A stretch of DNA of 64,000 nucleotides from Lytechinus pictus (lineage: Eukaryota > Echinodermata > Echinoidea > Temnopleuroida > Toxopneustidae). The notes beneath the pieces are model-generated. The model was not told where the DNA came from. It searched no databases and saw nothing but the letters and a program-made list of their open reading frames with translations. Shown here one piece after another: positions 20,331-32,200 of the stretch. Made by a program: the position numbers and the translations under genes. Position 1 is the stretch's first letter. Every line of letters starts with the position of its first letter. The stretch is taken from contig NC_087249.1 of NCBI RefSeq assembly GCF_037042905.1, forward strand, positions 14,317,901 through 14,381,900. The letters are read 5' to 3'.

Positions 20331-20830
20331 TACGTAATTGTTTACATTTCGGAGTAATTGTAATTGTATTTGAAATTTCGAAAGGGAAAGTAATTATAAT
20401 TGTAATTGAAAAAATAATAATTGACTTCACTTACTGTCAATTACTTTTAATTACATTCAATTACTTTAGAATAAACTTACTCAATTTATGATTTAATGTC
20501 ATCACCTTTTTTTCATGTCAACTGCTTCAGCATCAAAGAGAGTAAGAGGCAGAATCCGTGCTCTGACATAAACCTACATCTTTTCAGTTTCTCTGTAACT
20601 TAGAATCATATTGAAATAGGTGGTGCGAGTACATGCAGAATATAAATTGATTTAATTTATGACGTACTTTTATAGAAAGTAATTGCAAATGTAATTGTAA
20701 TTGACAATAGTAACTGGTAGCTGTAATTGAAATAAAATGTAATTTAATTGAAAAATAATTGTAATTGAACATTTCTTCAATTACGTAATTGTAATTGTAG
20801 AAAGTAATTGAGCCCAAACCATTTCCATTT
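20325..20830. repeat. AATTGTAATTG-rich self-complementary stretch
   Basis: TAATTGTAATTG, GTAATTGAAAA and their complements CAATTACAATTA recur through 500 bp in both orientations, for example near 20330-20480 and 20670-20810. The two halves can pair. No coding meaning; open frames here are rich in Asn, Tyr and Ile only. Confidence 0.6.
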
Positions 20831-21299
20831 ATGCTCAATTTATTCCTTTTTTTTACGATGTAAGAATGTTCATCTGTAAAATGGTATCTGATTTATATTT
20901 TGTATTATGTTTGAATGGAAATGGAATAAAGAATTGAATTGATGAGGGGAGAGGAGGGATAAATTACTCTATACAGAGGCGAGAAATAGCAAAATAAAGT
21001 TCTAGAGCAGTTTTGGCGAGATCAATTCATAAACTTGAATTTGGGTACCTTTGTTGCTTGCACATTAACTTTATTAGCTCGTCCTCTTTTCTGTTGAGGT
21101 TGCCGGTTGATGCTACCATTCAGTATGATGCGTAATCATAAACAGCGCCAGCTTATTGTTTTAACTCGTCATTGTGTGAATGTGATTGTCGTGTATTAGC
21201 AAGGGGTGAGTGAGAGTATTCCGGGCACCTGAAATCGTGTACGAATGCACCTGTTCGCTCCCGCCACTTTACCACACACACCACTACATAAATTAGATC
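20831..21299. other. intergenic; retroposon-like tail at 20900-20942
   Basis: GGAAATGGAATAAAGAATTG followed by AATTGATG looks like a retroposon poly(A) signal and GAATT-repeat tail. The remaining sequence to 21299 becomes less AT-rich and probably belongs to the RasGRF promoter region; no TATA box is evident. Confidence 0.35.
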
Positions 21300-21611
21300 G
21301 CAATTTACAGCAGACGGCGGCATACGTTAATAACGTTATAGCGCGCAAACTCACCATCATAGGACTTTGGTAAACGATCGAGCATCCGGATTACAAGAGG
21401 AGAAGAAAAAAAAATCAGCGCAAGATGTCAAAGAATTGAGAAAAGAGATTTCATCCTTGATACAGAATGAAACGTGGGAAATAATCTCGCTTTTGTCAAT
21501 TTTGACCTCGCTGGATGAGAAAAAAAAATCGCGGAGCATGACGAACAGTCGCTTTGGAAGAAGAGGATCGATAAAGAGCTCAAGGTTGCGTTTCATCCAG
21601 CTGATTTAACC
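21300..21611 (+). other. probable 5' non-coding exon and core promoter of the RasGRF-like gene
   Basis: The block has higher GC and CpG than its surroundings (AACGTTATAGCGCGCAAAC near 21330). A perfect donor CC/GTGAGT lies at 21612, 2.35 kb before the acceptor TTTTTCAG at 23965 that opens the start-codon exon. The exon contains a short upstream open frame from ATG 21538 that stops at 21609, two bases before the junction. The start of transcription is not visible, so the left limit is nominal. Inference from splice signals and position only. Confidence 0.45.
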
Positions 21612-21961
21612 GTGAGTCTGTGGATCACTGGGCCGACGCACCCGGCTAATCTAACGTTATTGGTTTCGTGGTTTGATGCCGTCTGGCCTTGTCCGTTGCC
21701 AAGTGCGTGTGTATTTATATCTGGACTACAACATTTTGTATCAATTCTGGAAATATTAAGCGATGACCAATCAGGTTCGTGTAAATTCATTATGCTGGTT
21801 TCCTTCTTTTGGATAATTGTGAAATATACATATAAATATGATTGCCCCTCTAGGCTCCTAATAGAATCAAGTTTTAGTTATTTGAGCTATCCGAGTTTGA
21901 CAATAGGCTTAGTTAGGCCTATTCTCATTGTTTGAGTGTTTTTTGTTTGTTTGTTGTTGGG

Positions 21962-21990
21962 TTTTTTTTTTTTTTTTTTTGGGGGGGGGG
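21962..21990 (+). repeat. poly-T/poly-G junction
   Basis: A run of about 19 T followed by 10 G in the first intron of the RasGRF-like gene. Confidence 0.85.
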
Positions 21991-22038
21991 TCCCTGTAGT
22001 AGATATGGGTTTCTGTAATCATACACAATAATAAGCAT

Positions 22039-22325
22039 GCTGGATAGAACATGGTGTGATCACAGTGTGTTCACATAGTGGACTACGACATTATTATTCA
22101 CACTTAAAATGCTCAAATTCAACAGTGTGAAGATATTTTCACACTGTGGACACCTCAACAGCGTGACTGATTACAGCGTGTTCACATGGTCAAGTATGAT
22201 TGTTAGTATGTAATTCACACTGTTGAAATGCTCAAATTTAAGAGTGTGAATGTGATTTAACATTGTGTTCCACACTGTGAACACACTGTGTCACACACTG
22301 TGGGGCACTGTTCTTTCGAGTAGGG
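22039..22325. mobile_element. CACAGTGTG-rich MITE, copy 1
   Basis: Ends read CTGGATAGAACATGGTGTGA (left) and, inverted, CTCGAAAGAACAGTGCCCCA (right). Between them CACACTGTG/CACAGTGTG and TTCACACTGTT words recur in both orientations, making nested short palindromes. The copy at 63324-63589 has the same words and related ends. Confidence 0.6.
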
Positions 22326-23120
22326 ATGATTAAAGAGACAAGTGGTGTGTTAGGGAACCTGGAATGTGAAATTAATATGCAATTTTTGTGGCCTTTCACT
22401 TGTTACATTGTAATAAAAATTGATTGAAATGTAGGATGAATTCATATCTTAATTAGATGAAGCCATGCAGTCATACCTAGCATGTAGAGGAATGCTTTCA
22501 ATTAGTAGGAAGATACTCAAATCTGAGCTTGTAAACTTTAAGACAACTGTCATGCCTTGATTTACTGGGTCTTTATGCCAGTTGATGCAGTGGGGATATG
22601 CTCGTTAGCACATGGTGTGTGTGTGTGTGTGGGGGGGGGGCATGTATGGGTATGAAGTTGATATCTTTATTAGATAAACCAACCATGCCTGTTATGCACA
22701 TGAATGTATTTAATTATGTTTTTTTTTAGAAAAAAGTTCTGAAAATTATCATATTGGATCAATGGGAATTAGAGAGGGACTGCTACAAGATTCATACTAG
22801 TATTCAAACTTTCGGGCATCTGCCCTTTGTTAAGATAGGGTCCGAAAGTTAAAGATTTCCTATTGATCTCAACTTTATAATAATTTATAAAGGAGAACAG
22901 TTTGGATTGTAATTCACAAAGGCTGATCACAGTTGTATATGTGAGAATTACATGTATAATATACATTAAAATATTGTTCACATGTTGATTTTATGACTGC
23001 ATAGGCTTGGTCTCTGATGATGTGTGCATGAAAAGTTATACCTTAAGATCACAAATAGAGCAACGTTACATGTACTTTACCACGGATACCTCCTGATAAG
23101 GACTGATATCGATTTATAAA
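22326..23120 (+). other. RasGRF-like 5' UTR intron, unannotated stretch
   Basis: AT-rich; a (GT)n/G run at 22617-22640; otherwise nothing recognised. Confidence 0.5.
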
Positions 23121-23660
23121 CAATATTTTCTAATTTATGTCAATGAACTTTGACCATGTTCGGGTACGTCATAACTTTGTAGGGTTATAGATCTAGTTCA
23201 TGAAACAAAGACAAGGATAATAAGATATCACTGATGGTTTTGCAACAGTTTTCCAATTTATTAGTAATTCATAAAATGCAAAGCAGATATATACAATAAA
23301 ATGTGTATGGGAATCACAACAGAAGCCTATGGCTTGCTAAACAGTGACCCCTTACATACAAAATATACAATATGACATGGTAAATCAAGAACTTTTAATC
23401 AGTTCACATGATTAAGTTATAGGTAATTTATGGTCAATGGGTCAATGAACTTTGATCATGTTGGGGCATTTACATTAAAATCCTTAATAACCAAGGTGAA
23501 AGTATGTATGTTTTTTTAAATGACATAGCTTTAAAAGAATGTGGACCCATGTCATGAAACCTGGACATAAGGATAGTCAAATATTACTATTCAGTTTGCA
23601 CCAGTTTCAGTTCACATGATCAAGGTAAAAGGTCATTTAGGGCCAATGAACAATGATTTT
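23120..23660 (+). repeat. diverged tandem repeat (GTCAATGAACTTTGACCATG unit)
   Basis: GTCAATGAACTTTGACCATG at 23139 recurs as GTCAATGAACTTTGATCATG at 23442, and GGCCAATGAACAATGA begins a third near 23642. Between them the order TAACTTTG, TCATGAAAC, GGACATAAGGATA, CAGTTTCAGTTCACATGATC, AAGGTAAAAGGTCATTTAGG is partly shared. Monomers are about 200-300 bp because of insertions and decay. Confidence 0.6.
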
Positions 23661-23965
23661 ATTATCATATGAATGGTGATTTTTGTGAATAATTAATAAT
23701 TTTAGTTGTTTTCAAAGTCAGTACTGATGCTATGTAGAATTGTGTAATGCAGGCAAGACTGTCAAAGGTGTTCTTGGTTGCTTTAAAGATCAGGGTTGGG
23801 CTGTCCCAAAAAAACTCACAATGGTACATTTCTATTAAACCTAGTAACAATTATTAGGGGCTGTTTTTTAATTATTTTCCTCAAGGGGGGGGGGGGTGTC
23901 AACTTATGATCCTTTGTATTTTCCCTCTCTTTATTTTTTCACATTTCACATTTTTTATTTTTCAG

Positions 23966-24259
23966 AATATCTCAAGAAGGTGAAGAGAATTAGCCATGCA
24001 GAAAGCAATCCGCTTAGACGACTCCCAGCTTTTGATGCTGGCGGGCCGAGCTAAGACGGACTTCACCATCGCTGGTAATCTACAAAAGAAAAGTTCCGAT
24101 ACCGGCAAGTGGAAACAACGTTGGTGCGCTCTCTATGAGAACCTTCTTTTCTACTTTGAGAATGAAACTACCAGCCGACCTTTAGGGCTTATCTTTGTGG
24201 AGGGATGCTACTCGGAACATATCGTCACCCCAAGGAGCAGTGTCAAAGAGGAAAAACAG
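23966..24259 (+). CDS. RASGRF: RasGRF-like exon with start codon (aa 1-88)
   Basis: Acceptor TTTTTCAG at 23958-23965, 30 bases of 5' UTR (AGCC before the ATG at 23996), donor AAACAG/GTGAGT, phase 0. Encodes [10 protein letters not shown] and the first PH strands ([20 protein letters not shown]). The vertebrate gene breaks after the same EKQ residues. Confidence 0.93.
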
Positions 24260-27200
24260 GTGAGTTCACTTTTTTGTCAGCATCATAAGCATCAATTATG
24301 ATGAATACCCATGAGACATTTTTTGTGGTGTTTACCAGATTTTATTGATTTTTTTCTTCTCCAAAGTTATTAAATTAGCCTCGCTGTTTAGAGCTTTAAG
24401 GATCAAAATCCCACTAAGTTTGAATTTATCATGACGTCATCACAATATAAAATAGAACAATACTTTACTGGATGATTTGTCATTCAAATTTGAAATGGTT
24501 AACTTTGATATTGCATTGATTATCACAGAAAGTCGTGGATAACAAAGAGTGCATTATTTACCCGCTATATGTCCACATCATTTAAAACACTTGCTGTAGC
24601 TTAGTAGCAGATATTTTACCAATGAAAGGTATTCTTCTATTAAATGGAATTTAAAAGAAGTTGTCTGTGGTTTTGGGGTTCATGGAGATAAGAAAGTGTG
24701 ATTCAATTGAATTAAACTGAATTCTCAAGACAAAAACATCAAGGTTGCCAATGATTGGCTCCTTTGAACGGTGAAGTTCTTATATTGTCAGAAAAGTATT
24801 ATGGAGAGACAGGAGTATCACATAATCAGGGGCAGATCCAGGATTTTCCAAAAGGGGGGGAACACAAATTTCCGAGGAAAAATTTGACAAGCAAAAAAAG
24901 AAGGCTTTTAACCAAAAATGAAGGATAATGGATCCCCGAAAAAATTATCAAGCAAAAAAAAGGTCTTCACTTTTAAAAGGGGGGGGGGGGCACAATTCTG
25001 TTTTAATGGCATTTTTACATTACAAATTTTAATTTTTCTTCTCAAAAGCCGGCTCCCCTGGATCCGCGAGTGCATATAGTACCTAACAGAAAGACCGTAT
25101 TGTGTAGGAATGCCATTATTGTTATTTCATTTCTTTAAACTTCTGCTTACCTACCGGTACATGATTAAAATTTAGCTGGAAACACTAAAAATTAACAGTA
25201 ATAGGATTAGCATTGTTAAGAATATTGAATACACAGTAAAAACACTGTTTACTAGTTTTTTAGCAGTTTAATCAACCATGCTTAATTTATTGAGAATTAT
25301 ATATTAAAGATGTTTTGGTTGTATAAGATTTTAAAACTTGTTTATACCATTTATACAGCTACTGTAAGATCATATAACAGCCTTGTATAACAATTTAAAA
25401 AAGCAATTTTACTGCATGAATTAGCAGTGTATACATTCTACAGTCACTTCAGTGATATATTATGTGATAGCAGTAAATTGGTGATTCAGTGTTTCATTTC
25501 TTTCAATTAGCGTTGAAATCTCACTTTTAAGATCCTGATTACAAATTAGATAAAATGTCCACTGATCTATTTTGTGCGTTGGAAATATTGATAGGTGGCA
25601 CTTCATTAGGCTTGTTTAGGGTCAATTACCTCTGGAATATTGTAATTAACCACACTAAAAGTGCAGGTGACATGTTTTTGGAAAGCAGCTTATCATTGAT
25701 TAAACTAAGACCCATCTTAAAAAGGGCCTGTCAAAATAACCAGGGAATAATATTCCTGACCAGTATCAAATTGCAATTTACTCCTTTTTTATGACTGCTA
25801 CACAATATTTCCTTTGTAGCATTTTTTGTACTGTACAGAACATAGCTGATGGCTTTTCTCTAACAACCAGAAGTGCTAATCAAATCTAAATAGTAATAAT
25901 AAGCCCTGATAACTAATGTGTTGGTGAACATGTGACCCCTAGAATGGACATATATCACCAAATCCTTGGTTGGAATGTATCCAAATTTTGGTTGATTTTT
26001 ACCTTTATTTTTGGTTGAACATTAGTTTTGATACACATAAATATCAGTCTTGATACCAATAATAAAGATTTTTTTCATTCTCATTTGTTTTTACAAACGT
26101 ATTGAAATGAAAATAACAGTAAAACAGACATAAACAATAGAAGATGTACAATTACAGTCAGTAAATATTAAAAATTTGAACAACAAAAAATTAAATAAAA
26201 AGTAAAAGGAAAAGTTTGAAAGTGTTGTGATGAATGAAAATGTGCTGATATAAAAAGAAATTTCATTTGTTATATGAAAAAACAAGAGAAAGAGTAAACC
26301 GTAATACAAAGTTTCATGATAAATAACCCCTTCAAATGCAAATAATGTGAGTGCATGCACCATAAGCATATTGATGCGTTTATTGTGTGATTGAAAGTGA
26401 TTTATCGAAAAGCCTAATCTTTTGCTTGAAATTCACAAAAAGTTATTTCAGCTTTGTTTAAACCAATACAAGAATCAAAGCACATTCAACCGAAAGCACA
26501 ACGATAACATCAATCATATGCTGCTTTTTAGCCAAGCCTTTGTTTACCTAAGAATCATTTTACAAGTTTCATTTCCCTTGGCTGCAGTCACAGAAAAGGA
26601 GAGGAAATAAATACTCATCCGCCAACAAAGGCATAATGTATCGCCATCAAGCTTTACCAGGGTACCTCTCTATACCATACAATATTTGAAATTCATTGCC
26701 AATATAATGGCCATCTACCGGACTGTACATGCGTGCTGCTCCAGCAATTTTCCAATAAGCATACCTTCGTATCCAATCAACCACTCCTTCAAAAGACATG
26801 CAATTTACCGTGTCATCTCTCTCTCTTCCTCCTGTTTCTCCCCCCCTCTTTCTCTTTAACACTCTCAGTTCCATACTCCCTCTCTTCTGTCTCTCCATCT
26901 ACCTTCCCCACTCTCTCTCTCTCTATCTCTCTTCACTGCTCGTGTACCTGTGAGGAAGCTTAGAGTTATAATGCGAGGATGGATACCTCAGGCAATCGTG
27001 CATTGTGTATGGTGTATAGCTGATACCAGCTTTTGGTTATATTCTCAAGTGCCGTTCAGAATTGCTTTTATCTGCTCCATTGTCCTTTTCAAAATCTGTA
27101 AATTGGATGGGTACCCTCCAGTATTTTCCTTGTGATATCCAGCTAGAACAAATATACATTTAGGCGATCAGAAATTTTAAAACATAATTGCTCTCTTTCA

Positions 27201-29249
27201 GTATAGTTTATTTACAATGTTGGTGATGTTTGGTTGATCTATAAAAACATGATTATTGAATAATGCCCTTTCGCTGGTCAATATTTTATTTCAATGTTAG
27301 TCAATTATCACCAGCAGATAATTTCCGATAGAACGATATATCGCTGATTCTGAAAATCAAATATATTTTGAGCTTCAATTCTGTGAGAGCAGGTAAGGGG
27401 GAAATTGAAAACTTTCATTGGTGCTTGTCCTTGAAAAGCGGGTATTTGGGGTACTAACTTATGAACTTCTGAGTTGGTTAAGAAGCAATACAGAGCCAAA
27501 TTTGTAGTCAATAAATAATGATTAACTTTTCATAGTTGACATTATTTTAGGCATGTTTGTTACCGCAATATATCAACATAGTCATAAAGCCATTATCGAA
27601 TATTCAATATTTTCAATATCACTTGATTTGATAATATTGAAATATTACCCAGCACTACAATCCACCTTTGATTTATAATGTATCAAAATGGTTGAATGAT
27701 TGATATTCCCAAATGTTAGTGTTTTATTTTGTTAATAACATAAACCTGAACTTCAAACCTTAGTTTTAATAAAAGGCCTGCTTTTTAAAATTCATTTTAA
27801 AGTACAGTTTCTGTATTATATTTCTTTCTGATACTAATGTTGGTAATACTTCATACTAAATAGTGATGATCATAAATAACTGAACTAGTAATACTGTAAT
27901 ATAATTCTATTGTTTTGCCATTGATTAAGTTCTGATGTGTTTATTGTCTGCATAGACAGCATTTTTTTGTTATTACAAGGTGAGAAATATGTAGCTAAAG
28001 TCCACAAAGGAAACACATGTGCAACTGTGTCAATATTTCTTCATTTACATGTGAATAGGGGTGGTGGAGGCGAGGTGTGAGTTTATATCCAGGGTGCTGA
28101 AGACTCTCACACACACTCCCTCTCTCACCCACACTGACACACATGCACTCTCTCTCTTTCTCTCACCCACACACGTACACTGTCACACACACACTCTGTC
28201 TCACCCACACATATACTCTGCCACACACACACACTCTCTCATCCACACACGTACTCTGTCACACACACACACCCCACATACCCTCTCTCTTAGGGGGTGT
28301 TGCAAGAAAATATTTGCAATCAATCGCAAATATTCTGTTGCAATTTTACAAACAATATATCAGTTTTATCTGTAGCAAATCAGATTACACTCCTTGTTTC
28401 ATGAAGCACATGAGCGATCGATCACAAATTTGTAATTAATTGCACGACATTTGCTTGATTTAGCGACTGAAATTATACTTGCAATTGATTGCAAGTTTCT
28501 TGCAATGCCCCATAAAAAACACACATACTCTTTCTCTTTGACACACGCACACTCTTTCTCTTTCTCTCTTTCTCTCTCTCTGTATCCCACTTCCCTCCCC
28601 TATCTGTATCTCCTAGAACCCTCTCTCTCCTACAAAACAAATACACACACACACACACACCCCTACACTTTCTTTCTCTGTCCACCCTTTCCTTTCATTT
28701 CCATCTCTATTACACTTTATTGACTCTCTACCTCTGTTTCTTTCTTTCCCCTCTCTATATCCCGAGTCTACCCATGTTCCCAAATCCTCCACAAATACCC
28801 ACACCCTCAACCACACACTCTTATCTCCCTTATCTCCTTCCTTCTTCCCTCTCCCCCACTCTCTGTTTACCCCTTTCTTTGTAACCCACTCCTCTCTTTG
28901 TCCCCCTCTCTCCCATAAACACCCACACCCTCCCATCTCTCTCTTTCCCCCTCTCCTCCCTGTCTTTCTCTTTCTCCCTTCCCTTCTCTCTATCCCACTT
29001 CTCCATGTGTCCTATCTCTACCACACCAAAACCCCCACACACTTCTATCCCCTCTCTCCTATCAGCATCTGTTTCAATTCAATGTCTTTATTTCCAATTC
29101 ATTAAAAAGATACTAATTTACAACACATCATACAAATGCATTTCAAATCATTAAAAATATGCATATATAAATACAGTGGATGATACATGTAATGCATCTC
29201 TCTCCCAAAAATTTTCATAAATAAAGCACATACAGACACTATCTACCCT

Positions 29250-29287
<38 letters not shown>

Positions 29288-32200
29288 CTTCCAGGTCAGT
29301 CGTAGAATATTCTGAATAGACATTTTTGTTCTTTTTCTTCTCTGTCACAGAGGCTTATAACTTTATGTTGTAAGGGAGAAGGAATATTGTTTAGTTGTTG
29401 GAGAAGAAAATTTGGATTTTCAGTATTTTGAAAGCTAGAGTGAAAGTGACTTCATGTTAGATCCTAACTTACAAACACAGTAATATTTGATTGGACAAAA
29501 GTGGTTCAGAAGTTTCTAAAATATCCTGTATGAACATGGATCTTGCACAAAGCAACTCTTTTTTTAAATTTAATTACATGGTTCAATAAAACATACTTTA
29601 GCTAATACAATTTTAAATATTAAGACGTACATTTGGCCAAGAATTTTCCAGTCAGTCGTAAGATGGTGCATTACTGTAACAAACCCCATTTATGAAACCA
29701 TCCCTCCTACCATTGATACTCTAGATCTCCCCCAACTTCCCCTTTGAGGTTTATTGCCACTAAGCTGACAACTATAAGGCATCTTGGTTGGTCATTTTAT
29801 TGGAACCCTCCTTCAAAATCTTGGCAATAACCACCACTTTCGGGGACTAATATCATTATGAATGTATGTTATGAAAAGATTGTGCGTAATTATTACACAT
29901 TAGTCCTCTTTAAGCTGAATGTATAAGAAAGACATGGATTACATGTTAGTTGCTTTAAGCCTACATGTAGTACAGCAGGTGATCTCATCAAGGAATAGAC
30001 GGATAATTCTCAAGTGATCTGCACTAATAAACCTATCACCTTGAATTTACGCTCGCAATTATAGAAATCGACTCCGCACATGTTCAGTGTGCTGTATTCA
30101 AGACGTTATTGAACGGCATACCAGGCTTCGTACAGGCATGAAATATTAAACAATCATCAATTTATTCATATGCAGGTCTCGATAATGGATCCGTGTAGTT
30201 TGTGTGTGGATATACATGTACGTTTGGGTATTTGTCTGTGTAAGTATTGAGTGGGGTTGATTTACAAGCTAACTACGCTCAGCTGAGAATAGTTAGCAAT
30301 AACAATAACGCTACGTGTCTGTTTGTCCGTCATATATCTTCATATTTAATAACATGTCATTACATATGAATGAAATGCTTGCAATAATATACACATTTAT
30401 AAAAGTGAAATAAAGTTTATAAGGCTATACATGTTAGTCTTTCAATGAAAAAAAGATCAGGTAATACAGTACCAAATTATCTAGTTGAAAAAAAAAAGGA
30501 AACTTTAATTAGCCAATGTGGCCCACAAAAATTAGTTGTCTTATTTATGCACATTTAAGTAATTATTGTAATGGTACTGAAATACATATTTACAAAAATT
30601 AAAAAAAAAAAAAGAAGAAATGTACAATGAATATGATATACATGTACAGCTAAGTGTATATGTACATTTATATCAGTATTTGGATAAATAAATCGCTTTA
30701 AGAAGTTATTTTGAAATGAAATTATCTAATCTTATAAGCTTTACCACTTGAAACATCTTAATCCAGCTTGGTGCAAACTAGTTAATGTAATATGTGATTC
30801 TGCGATCTTATGAGATAGATAGCACTTGATGCCTATTGCATCCTGTTGTGTGACCAAAAAATAAAAAAATGGTCGCAGACCAATTGCGAAAGAGGCTAGT
30901 CACACTTTGCCTAAGTTTAACAGATTTCTTTGATCCCAAGAGATTTGAGTTAAGCAGAGCCACCTGTATTGAATTCTCTAGGATCCCGTTGCATAAAGAT
31001 TGCATAACTTTGCCATCCAATGGTAACTACCATGGTAACGCTGATCAACAGCCAATCCAAATCAAGGATTCAATGCAGCTTACCATCGCATGGAAAACTA
31101 CCATAATGATGACATTAATGTAATGAGGCCCTGATTACTGTGACACGACATTCGCTTCTGCGACAATAAATCCTGGCTTAATTTTATCTAAGATGTAGGG
31201 TTAGGGTTGCCATAGGGTTTTATGTCAGGCGTAGGGTTCGGTTTAGGGTAGGGTATATTGTTAAACCCAGGGTTAAAGTTGGTCATTTAATTAGTGTGTG
31301 GAATTTAGAGCAGAGCAATTGTCGCCAGAGCAAATGTCATGGAACCCAAATTACAATTGAATTCTATAATTCACTTAGACTTTGAACAGGGACCACTAAG
31401 TTTCAGTCATGAATAGGTTAACATCTAACTTAGATAACAGTGTAATAATGTGTTTTCTATATATACAAATTGTATTTTGACGTTTTGGCAAGTCCCCCCC
31501 CCCCCAAAAAAAAAGAAGCTTATCACTATGTTCTGATAGATTATATGAGGAATAAACTTGCCCTGACACAGTTCTGATTTAAAGGACATCATTAGATTTT
31601 TTAGTAAACGTTAGGATAACCTTGATCAGGTACATCAGTCTAAATAATGTACCTGCAACCTGTTAACAGTAAAGAAGAAATATTTGACATATATTTATTG
31701 AAAATAAAATAAAAATATGTATTTTAAGATACAGTATGAACTTGCATGTTTGGATAATGATTCGGTTATCTTTAAAGTAGGGGCAATGCCAAGGGGGGGG
31801 GGGCAAAGGGGATAACTAACTCCATGATTTTCTCAAGTAACACCAAAATTAAATTGAGGGGGAAAAGAAGGAGGAAAAAGGGAGGATATGAAGAAAGAGG
31901 AGTATTGAAAATAGATTTCTTTACTCAGGGAACTATGATTTCCCCATGAGGTCAACACTGGATTTTTTCTGAATATTAATAATGATAATAATAAAGCATT
32001 TATGAGGCACCAATTATCTAGTTGCCTATTAAATGGCGCATTATATATCACCCCGGCTTAAGCTCCAGCTGCTAAAGGCACTTGGTGCATTCAAGGAATC
32101 AATCCTGCCCATTCACCTCACCTGGGTTGAGTGCAGCACAATGTGAAGGAAAACATGCCATGGTTGGGATTCAAATCCATGTCCCTCTGATCAAAAGACG

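Noticed and set aside
28061-29042. Thr-His-Ser-rich and Arg/Glu-rich frames
   Set aside because: Products of CA/CT microsatellites on either strand.
31190-31260. Telomere (TTAGGG) array
   Set aside because: Only a few imperfect TAGGGTTAGGG words inside a MITE-like segment; not an array.
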